6,116 bases of DNA from Spirochaetia bacterium (lineage in GTDB: Bacteria; Spirochaetota; Spirochaetia; Sphaerochaetales; Sphaerochaetaceae), in assembly GCA_009929055.1 (NCBI GenBank), contig SABI01000154.1, forward strand, positions 1 to 6,116, written 5' to 3'. Below the pieces are notes generated by a model. The model was not told where the DNA came from. It made no database searches and worked only from the letters and a program-made list of their open reading frames with translations. Both the position numbers and the translations under genes were made by a program. Shown here piece after piece: positions 1-5,222 of this stretch (its first letter is position 1; each line of letters starts with the position of its first letter).

Positions 1-31
1 GAGTTAGAGCTTGTTTTAGTACAACTGACAT
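1..31 (-). CDS. N-terminal fragment of an unidentified protein, cut by left window edge
   Basis: Only the first ten codons are inside the window, reading MSVVLKQALT. The start is well supported: on the minus strand an AGGAGA ribosome binding site (39-44) sits 7 nt before an ATG at 31-29, and this lies just 18 nt after the stop codon of the decarboxylase beta subunit gene. That spacing implies co-transcription with the beta subunit. The product cannot be identified from ten residues. A partner subunit or a catabolic enzyme supplying the decarboxylase would be expected from the position, but this is inference only. Confidence 0.6.
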   Translation of the reverse strand, partial: MSVVLKQALT

Positions 32-49
32 TATTAAATCTCCTCTTCT

Positions 50-1189
50 TTAAAGTAACATCGTAGGAACAAGTCCTAGTACAACACCACCAGCGACAAC
101 AGAGGCTATCTGCCCTGCTACATTCGCCCCTACCGCATGCATTAATAGGTGGTTTTGGCTATCTTCTTGTTGCCCCATTCTCTGCACTACACGAGCTGAC
201 ATAGGAAATGCTGAAATTCCTGCAGCTCCTATCATTGGGTTGATTTTCTTCTTACTAAAAAGATTTAGTAATTTTGCAAACAAGACCCCTGCCATAGTAT
301 CAAACACAAAAGCTAAGAGACCAAGAGCCATAATAAGGAGAGTCTCTTTTCTCACAAATAAATCTGCCCTCATACTTGCGCTAATAGTGATTCCAAGAAG
401 AAGGGTAATTAAATTTGCGAGTACATTCTGCGCGGTGTCACTAATAGAACCAAGGACATTTGATTCTCTAATTAAATTGCCAAACATCAATAATCCTACT
501 AAGGAAACAGAAGCTGGCGCAACATATCCAGAAACAAGAGTTACAATAATAGGAAATAATAATCGACTCATCCTTGAGACACTTTTAGGTTCATATGACA
601 TCCTAATAGCTCTCTCTTTCTTTGTTGTAACAAGACGAATTGCAAATGGTTGAATGATGGGAACAAGGGCCATGTAGGAGTAAGCAGCAACTGCTATAGC
701 TCCAATATATTCACTTTTTAACACTTGGGAGACTAATATAGAAGTTGGCCCATCAGCTGCTCCTATGATACCGATACTTGCTGCATCTTGTAGAGGAAAG
801 CCTATAAGGACTGCTATGACGATTGTAGCAAAGATACCAAATTGGGCAGCAGCACCAAATAAGATCAATTTAGGATTACTAAGAAGTGGTCCAAAATCTA
901 TCATCGCACCAATACCTATAAATAATAAAAGAGGCATCGCTTCACTCGCTTCAATTCCCACTTCAAACAGCCATTGAATAATACCATTTACCTCCCCTAT
1001 TCCAGGAAGAAATGTATTCAGGGCTCCACTAAAGGGGATATTTACTAATATTGCCCCAAACCCAATGGGAAGGAGGAGTGCAGGTTCTAGCTTTTTTGCT
1101 ATAGCTAGATAAATAAGAGTCCCCCCGATTACAAACATAACAAGTGTTTGCATAGTAGTTGCTTGGATACCATAAAGCAAGAATGACAT
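50..1189 (-). CDS. Sodium ion-translocating decarboxylase, beta subunit (OadB/GcdB/MmdB family)
   Basis: This is an integral membrane protein of 379 residues, within the usual 370-435 range. In the family the beta subunit decarboxylates carboxybiotin carried by the partner subunits and exports sodium ions with the released energy, in oxaloacetate, methylmalonyl-CoA or glutaconyl-CoA decarboxylase complexes. Most of the chain is hydrophobic helices. The residues shown to matter in Klebsiella OadB (Asp203, Tyr229, Asn373, Gly377, Ser382, Arg389) have matches with the same spacing: Asp146 in GAADGPTS, Tyr172 in YSYMALVP, and Asn317, Gly321, Ser326 and Arg333 in the stretch NPMIGAAGISAFPMSAR. The pump therefore looks intact. 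The ATG at 1189 has an AAAGGAG site (1203-1209) 13 nt upstream, slightly far. It is the first gene of its operon, and the substrate-specific alpha subunit, gamma subunit and biotin carrier are not in view, so the substrate cannot be named. Confidence 0.93.
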   Translation of the reverse strand: MSFLLYGIQATTMQTLVMFVIGGTLIYLAIAKKLEPALLLPIGFGAILVNIPFSGALNTFLPGIGEVNGIIQWLFEVGIEASEAMPLLLFIGIGAMIDFGPLLSNPKLILFGAAAQFGIFATIVIAVLIGFPLQDAASIGIIGAADGPTSILVSQVLKSEYIGAIAVAAYSYMALVPIIQPFAIRLVTTKKERAIRMSYEPKSVSRMSRLLFPIIVTLVSGYVAPASVSLVGLLMFGNLIRESNVLGSISDTAQNVLANLITLLLGITISASMRADLFVRKETLLIMALGLLAFVFDTMAGVLFAKLLNLFSKKKINPMIGAAGISAFPMSARVVQRMGQQEDSQNHLLMHAVGANVAGQIASVVAGGVVLGLVPTMLL

Positions 1190-1251
1190 AGTGTTGTATT
1201 CACTCCTTTCTTAAGTAATAAAGGTGAAAAAGCTATTATTTCTATAATAGG

Positions 1252-1276
1252 TGAATAAATATCGAATATTTATGCA
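1252..1276. promoter_or_regulatory. AT-rich inverted repeat, possible repressor operator (ARG-box-like)
   Basis: The arms ATAAATAT (1255-1262) and ATATTTAT (1266-1273) are perfectly complementary around a 3-nt centre CGA. After one mismatch the outer bases TG (1252-1253) and CA (1275-1276) pair again, giving 20 of 22 arm bases paired. Two overlapping 14-mers (1252-1265 and 1263-1276) each match 12 of 14 positions of the ArgR/AhrC-type core TGAATWWWWATTCA. The site lies in the divergent spacer between the sodium-pump gene and the amino acid transporter operon, where an amino acid-responsive regulator would be expected. A TATAAT hexamer (1243-1248) is just to its left on the plus strand but has no good -35 partner. 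The symmetry is seen directly; the regulator is a guess. Confidence 0.4.
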
Positions 1277-1359
1277 ATAAAACTCTTTCAAAATCTTGTA
1301 AAACATCTTATCATGCCACTCATATAAATGATACGGGAAACCATTATCAAAATTCATGA

Positions 1360-1364
1360 AGAGG
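1360..1364 (+). promoter_or_regulatory. Ribosome binding site fixing the binding protein start
   Basis: AGAGG lies 8 nt before the ATG at 1373. An in-frame ATG at 1328 also exists, but it has no ribosome binding site and would place 15 polar or charged residues (MIRETIIKIHEEVCI) before the signal peptide, so the downstream start is chosen. Confidence 0.7.
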
Positions 1365-1372
1365 TATGTATT

Positions 1373-2182
1373 ATGAAAAAAATTATGCTCATTACTCTCA
1401 TTTTGCTTTTCTCCATAACTGTAGTTTTTGCTCAAGGGGCAAAAGAGGCTCAAGGTGATAAGTCATTAGAGAATGTAGTCTCAAAAGGAAAATTTGTATT
1501 AGGACTCGATGACTCATTCCCTCCAATGGGATACAGAGATGAAAACAACGAAATCGTTGGTTTTGACATCGACCTTGCTAAAGAAGTCACCTCTCGAATG
1601 GGAGTGGAACTTGTTCTCCAACCAATCGATTGGAATGCAAAAGAGCAAGAACTCAACACAGGAAAGATTGATTGTATCTGGAATGGTTTCACCATTACTG
1701 ATGAAAGAAAAGAAAACATGAATTTTACTGAAGCCTATGTAAATAATGCCCAAGTTGCTGTTGTTAAAGAAGGGAGTCCTGTAAAAACTCTTGGTGACTT
1801 AAAAGGTAAAAAAGTAGGACTACAAGCCGGCTCTAGCGCTGCTGAAGCAATTAACTCAAATGAAGCTTTTGCCGCTTCATTAAAACAAGTTGTTGAAGTT
1901 AAAGATAACCTCACAGCTCTTATGGATCTTGAGATTGGTGGAGTTGATGCTGTTGTTCTCGATTTATTTGTTGCTAACGATAACATTAAAAGAAGTGGAA
2001 AAGGATTTAGAATTATTGAGGAACCTCTTTCAAGTGAAAAATACGGTATTGGGTTTAGAAAGAACGATAGCGCTTTAAGAAATGAAGTACAAAAAACATT
2101 AGAAGCAATGGCTAAAGATGGTACAATGGCTAAAATTTCTACCGCTTGGTTTGGTGGGGACATCACAATAATTGGTAAATAA
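1373..2182 (+). CDS. Polar amino acid ABC transporter, periplasmic substrate-binding protein
   Basis: This 269-residue protein belongs to the family 3 solute-binding proteins (SBP_bac_3; GlnH/ArtJ/FliY type), which bind an amino acid in the periplasm and deliver it to the membrane permease. Residues 1-20 form a signal peptide (MKK, hydrophobic core, ending VVFA), probably cut before Gln21. There is no lipobox cysteine, so it should be a soluble periplasmic protein. A short flexible linker (QGAKEAQGDK) follows. The mature fold starts near residue 40; GFDIDLAKEV (63-72) is a near match to the family signature. Thr109 and Arg112 in the ITDER segment and an Asp in the DAVVLD segment sit where family members hold the ligand's carboxylate and amino groups. 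The exact amino acid cannot be read from sequence. It is first in a three-gene operon, 12 nt ahead of the permease start. Confidence 0.93.
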   Translation: MKKIMLITLILLFSITVVFAQGAKEAQGDKSLENVVSKGKFVLGLDDSFPPMGYRDENNEIVGFDIDLAKEVTSRMGVELVLQPIDWNAKEQELNTGKIDCIWNGFTITDERKENMNFTEAYVNNAQVAVVKEGSPVKTLGDLKGKKVGLQAGSSAAEAINSNEAFAASLKQVVEVKDNLTALMDLEIGGVDAVVLDLFVANDNIKRSGKGFRIIEEPLSSEKYGIGFRKNDSALRNEVQKTLEAMAKDGTMAKISTAWFGGDITIIGK

Positions 2183-2194
2183 GGATATGAGTTG

Positions 2195-2830
2195 ATGATG
2201 AAGCTACTATTACTCATGGGGGAGGCAACCCTTGTCTCCTTAAGAATATTTTTTCTCACCCTCTTATTCTCCCTTCCTCTAGGACTATTAGTTGCTAAAG
2301 GGAGAATGAGTACATCTAAAATAGTAAGCTCCGTTGTCAATGGATATATTATGGTGATGAGAGGAACTCCTCTCATCCTCCAATTAATATTTGTTTATTT
2401 TGCCCCTTATTATATCTTCGGCGCTTCTACTGGAAGATTTACTGCAGTAGTTATTGCTTATGTAATCAACTATGCAGCTTATTTTGCAGAGATCTACCGA
2501 GGAGGGATTCAAAGCATCCCCGTGGGTCAGTATGAGGCTTCTCATGTATTAGGATTCTCAAAAGCCCACACCTTCTTTCACATCATTCTTCCTCAAGTAG
2601 TAAAAAGAATCATTCCGGCTATGGGTAATGAAGTAATCACCTTAGTAAAAGATACTGCCCTCGCTCAAACCATAGGGGTTGCAGAACTCTTTAGAGTTGC
2701 ACAAAATGCTGCAGCGAGGGAATTTTCAACGATGCCAATCTTCATCGCTGGGGTCTTTTATTTTGTGATGAATGCAATTGTATCAAAGAGTTTTGAAAAG
2801 ATTGAACTAAAACTCAATTATTACCAATAG
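2195..2830 (+). CDS. Polar amino acid ABC transporter, membrane permease (HisM/GlnP family)
   Basis: This 211-residue inner-membrane protein is typical in length for HisM/GlnP permeases, which form the translocation channel. The N-terminal helix (about 11-35) carries the TLxxS motif of the family, followed by MRGTPLILQL (55-64), a hallmark segment. The cytoplasmic EAA loop is clear: EASHVLGF (114-121) and then IILP (130-133), the surface that docks the ATPase. Several further hydrophobic helices complete it. Only one permease gene is present, so the channel is likely a homodimer. The start is uncertain by one or two codons: TTG at 2192, ATG at 2195 and ATG at 2198 are consecutive. An AAGGA site at 2181-2185, which overlaps the stop codon of the upstream gene, sits 9 nt before the ATG at 2195, so that codon is preferred. 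Confidence 0.94.
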   Translation: MMKLLLLMGEATLVSLRIFFLTLLFSLPLGLLVAKGRMSTSKIVSSVVNGYIMVMRGTPLILQLIFVYFAPYYIFGASTGRFTAVVIAYVINYAAYFAEIYRGGIQSIPVGQYEASHVLGFSKAHTFFHIILPQVVKRIIPAMGNEVITLVKDTALAQTIGVAELFRVAQNAAAREFSTMPIFIAGVFYFVMNAIVSKSFEKIELKLNYYQ

Positions 2831-2833
2831 GGG
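2829..2833 (+). promoter_or_regulatory. Ribosome binding site fixing a GTG start
   Basis: AGGGG lies 7 nt before the GTG at 2841 and shares its first two bases with the TAG stop codon of the permease gene, which suggests translational coupling within the operon. Confidence 0.65.
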
Positions 2834-2840
2834 CTTAGTA

Positions 2841-3602
2841 GTGTCATTAATTGATGTTTCACATATTAGAAAAACATTTTCAACATTAGAAGTATTAAAA
2901 GATATCTCCTTCACCTTAGAGAAGGGGGAAGTTCTCTCTATTATTGGTCCTTCCGGCTCTGGCAAATCTACTCTTTTACGCTGCATAAGCCACTTAGAAA
3001 AGATAGATAGTGGAGAAATCCATATTTGTGACAAAACTCTTGTTCACACTCCTGATGGTATTCACCCAAAATATGCTACTTCTCATATTCAACAAGAAAT
3101 TAGACTCTCTATTGGTCTCGTGTTTCAAAACTTTAATCTATTTCCTCACTTCTCTGTCTTAAGAAACCTTACTGAAGCACAAGTACATGTCTTAAAAACA
3201 CCTAAAGTAGAGGCAAGAGAACATGCATTTTCTTTATTAAGGAAAATGGGCTTAGAAGAAAAAGCACATGCCTACCCATACCAATTATCTGGAGGACAGC
3301 AACAAAGAGTCTCTATTGCGAGAGCCCTTGCCCTTAATCCAGAAGTTCTTTGTTTTGATGAACCCACTAGTGCTCTCGACCCTGAATTAACGGGTGAAAT
3401 ATTAGCAGTCATAAAAGATTTAGCCAAAGAAAAAATGAGCATGCTTGTTGTTACCCATGAAATGGCTTTTGCCCGTGATATCAGTGATAGGGTAATATTC
3501 ATGGATGAAGGGCTAATTGTAGAACAAGGGAGCCCCGATCAAGTTCTCGTAAACCCAACGAATGAAAGGACAAAGAAGTTCCTCTATAGGTTCAACTCAT
3601 AA
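2841..3602 (+). CDS. Polar amino acid ABC transporter, ATP-binding protein (GlnQ family)
   Basis: This is a 253-residue cytoplasmic ATPase that powers the importer. All nucleotide-binding motifs are present: Walker A GPSGSGKST (36-44), Q-loop Gln96 in VFQNFNLFPH, ABC signature LSGGQQQR (149-156), Walker B VLCFDE (169-174), D-loop SALD (177-180) and the switch His206 in VVTHEMAFA. The segments FNLFPHFSVLRN and VEQGSP are typical of the amino acid importers (GlnQ/HisP/ArtP). A stretch of about 20 residues (68-89) between the second strand and the Q-loop is a little longer than in Escherichia coli GlnQ, a variant known in this family. Translation starts at GTG. The last 6 nt overlap the 3' end of the opposing deacylase gene. 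Confidence 0.96.
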   Translation: MSLIDVSHIRKTFSTLEVLKDISFTLEKGEVLSIIGPSGSGKSTLLRCISHLEKIDSGEIHICDKTLVHTPDGIHPKYATSHIQQEIRLSIGLVFQNFNLFPHFSVLRNLTEAQVHVLKTPKVEAREHAFSLLRKMGLEEKAHAYPYQLSGGQQQRVSIARALALNPEVLCFDEPTSALDPELTGEILAVIKDLAKEKMSMLVVTHEMAFARDISDRVIFMDEGLIVEQGSPDQVLVNPTNERTKKFLYRFNS

Positions 3603-5123
3603 CACGAGAGCAGTATAATCACCTCTTAAAGTATCATCTTCATAGGCAATCTTTCCATTCACAATCACCATATCAACATGGGCCTTTTCTTTCAAATCAA
3701 TGAGGAGGAGATCTCCTTTATATCCGGTCATTATCATCCCTCTATCTAGCAGACCAAGCTTCTTAGCTGGGTTCACACTCATCCTTTTTACATGCTCTGC
3801 TATACTTAAGACCTCTTTTTTAATGTAATAATTGTCAAACAAATCTTGAACTGCATGGGTACTACGGCGATGAAAGTGCCTACCACTATAGATAGCATCA
3901 GTTGAAAAAAAGCCTAATGGATGAGCCATAATCATCTCAATAGAGGCTCTACTTTGAGTGATATCACTCATAAGAGAGCTATTGCTATTATTGAGAATAA
4001 GGGTAAAGAAAGCATCCCAATTATCCACATTTCTCATTCTTGCTATTTCACTTAACGTCATTCCTTCAATACTGGGGTCAGCATCATAGCTAAGGAGAGT
4101 AATATTATCAAAGCCGCAAAGGTGGATAATGCTATCATAATGGTTAGTGGTCTCTATCGCTTTCCTTATTTCCTCTCGTCCTTCTTTTGATTGTAAAAGA
4201 AGAGTTCTTTTCTCATTTGGCATAGACAGAACATAGGGGGGCAGTAGAGACGATAAGCTTGTAGCGCCCCACTCATATGGGTATTGATCAAAAGAGATAT
4301 CGAGTCCCCCCTCATGGGCTTCTTCTATAAGAGAGAGCATATGAGGAACTTTACTTTGATTGACTTCTCCAATAGCCTTTAAGTGTGATATCTGTAGAGA
4401 AACATTTGCGTGTGTTGCTAACTCTATCACTTCTTGGATAGACTCTATTACCCCATCCCCCTCTTCTCTGTGGTGAACAGAGAATATCCCATTATGTTTC
4501 TTTACTACACTAAGGAGTGCGAGTAACTCTTCTCTATCAGCATAGAGGCATGGGTCGTAATAGAGGCCACTACTAAAACCCCTCACCCCTTGTTCAAAAG
4601 AAGTCTCTAGGAGAGTCACCATCTGCTTAATTTCTTCCTTTGTCGCCTTTTGGTGGACTCTCTCTTTCATCACTTCTATTCGTAGTGGAGCATGGGCTTG
4701 AAGAGCTACAATATTGGTTGAAGGGGGAGCTTTTAGAAAGGCCTGTTTGTATTCATCAAAGGAAGCAAACTGCCTCCTACTACCTAACACATCGTAGTTA
4801 AGGGAACCTAGAGCACCTTCTTGAAGCGCAGGGAAAGGGCCAATTCCACAGTTTCCTATCACTTCAGTGGTAATCCCCATTGCTATTTTATGGATAAATT
4901 GTTCTTCACTTACTCTCACAAGGTCACTATGTGAGTGAATATCGATGATACCAGGGATAAGATGTTTTCCCTTAGCATCAATCACCTTCTTTGCATTCAA
5001 TGACTGACGACAAGAACTCACTATTTCAATAGTCTCTCCACTTATAGCAACACTTCCTAGGTAAGGAGTGGGCCAATAGCCATCAACTATTGTGGCGTTT
5101 TCAATAAGTAAATCTACATCCAT
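3597..5123 (-). CDS. N-acyl-D-amino-acid deacylase (D-aminoacylase, amidohydrolase superfamily)
   Basis: This 508-residue enzyme, close to the family's usual 480-530, is predicted to hydrolyse N-acyl-D-amino acids to a carboxylic acid and a free D-amino acid in the cytoplasm (no signal peptide). The N-terminal beta-sandwich opens with DLLIENATIVDG. Metal ligands match Alcaligenes D-aminoacylase (His67, His69, Cys96, His220, His250) with identical spacing: His63 and His65 (DIHSHSD), Cys92 (GNCGIGP), His217 (VHHREEGD) and His247 (ISHLKAIG). Asp409 in FFSTDA corresponds to catalytic Asp366. The C-terminal sandwich strand (GYKGDLLLID, then MVIVNGKIAYED) is standard. After Asp409 the usual GSDG and GTFPRVLG motifs are replaced by STDA and STHAVQDLF, so substrate range may differ. 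The ATG at 5123 is the only in-frame start: a TAG stop lies three codons upstream. No Shine-Dalgarno sequence precedes it. A related dihydroorotase- or dipeptidase-like activity is possible but less likely. Confidence 0.9.
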   Translation of the reverse strand: MDVDLLIENATIVDGYWPTPYLGSVAISGETIEIVSSCRQSLNAKKVIDAKGKHLIPGIIDIHSHSDLVRVSEEQFIHKIAMGITTEVIGNCGIGPFPALQEGALGSLNYDVLGSRRQFASFDEYKQAFLKAPPSTNIVALQAHAPLRIEVMKERVHQKATKEEIKQMVTLLETSFEQGVRGFSSGLYYDPCLYADREELLALLSVVKKHNGIFSVHHREEGDGVIESIQEVIELATHANVSLQISHLKAIGEVNQSKVPHMLSLIEEAHEGGLDISFDQYPYEWGATSLSSLLPPYVLSMPNEKRTLLLQSKEGREEIRKAIETTNHYDSIIHLCGFDNITLLSYDADPSIEGMTLSEIARMRNVDNWDAFFTLILNNSNSSLMSDITQSRASIEMIMAHPLGFFSTDAIYSGRHFHRRSTHAVQDLFDNYYIKKEVLSIAEHVKRMSVNPAKKLGLLDRGMIMTGYKGDLLLIDLKEKAHVDMVIVNGKIAYEDDTLRGDYTALVL

Positions 5124-5129
5124 ACCAAC

Positions 5130-5159
5130 ATTCTACAAGAAGTGTTATCCCTCATTCAA
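5130..5159 (-). promoter_or_regulatory. Candidate sigma-70 promoter of the deacylase gene, possibly giving a leaderless mRNA
   Basis: On the minus strand a -35 TTGAAT (5154-5159) and a -10 TAGAAT (5130-5135) are separated by 18 nt. Only GTTGGT (5129-5124) lies between the -10 box and the ATG, so transcription would begin at or next to the first base of the start codon. This agrees with the absence of a Shine-Dalgarno sequence for this gene, unlike the other genes here. Confidence 0.5.
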
Positions 5160-5162
5160 GTA

Positions 5163-5191
5163 TTCACCACTTCTTTAATTGTGTGTATACT
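5163..5191 (+). promoter_or_regulatory. Candidate sigma-70 promoter of the FAD-dependent dehydrogenase gene
   Basis: A -35 TTCACC (5163-5168, 4 of 6 consensus) and a -10 TATACT (5186-5191, 5 of 6) are separated by 17 nt. Transcription would start near 5198, leaving a leader of about 25 nt that contains the ribosome binding site. It is arranged back to back with the deacylase promoter, their -35 boxes only 3 nt apart. Confidence 0.5.
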
Positions 5192-5209
5192 TAGGAGTCT
5201 TTTAGTACA

Positions 5210-5215
5210 GAGGAG
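5210..5215 (+). promoter_or_regulatory. Ribosome binding site fixing a GTG start
   Basis: GAGGAG lies 7 nt before the GTG at 5223. The overlapping TTG at 5221 is out of frame and meets a stop after seven codons, so GTG is the start. Confidence 0.75.
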
Positions 5216-5222
5216 CGTTTTT

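Noticed and set aside
240..977. Plus-strand open frames of 137 and 70 codons at 240-653 and 765-977
   Set aside because: Both lie opposite the decarboxylase beta subunit gene, whose conserved residues fix the coding strand; neither resembles a known protein.
1243..1328. TATAAT at 1243-1248, TATCAT at 1309-1314 and TATAAA at 1323-1328 as promoter -10 boxes for the transporter operon
   Set aside because: None has a convincing -35 box at 16-18 nt (the best is TTTCAA before TATCAT, 3 of 6), and such hexamers are common by chance in AT-rich spacers. A promoter must exist here but cannot be placed.
1328..1372. Longer N-terminus for the binding protein from the upstream ATG at 1328
   Set aside because: It would put a charged 15-residue stretch before a textbook signal peptide and has no ribosome binding site, whereas the ATG at 1373 has one.
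1211..1453. Minus-strand 80-codon open frame overlapping the divergent spacer and the binding protein signal peptide
   Set aside because: Its composition (many Asn, Tyr, Phe, His) reflects AT-rich DNA, it has no supporting motif, and it runs antisense to a good gene start.
1735..2376. Minus-strand open frame of 213 codons opposite the binding protein and permease genes
   Set aside because: It lies wholly antisense to two clear genes, crosses their junction, has no recognisable motif, and is explained by the codon bias of the genuine genes.
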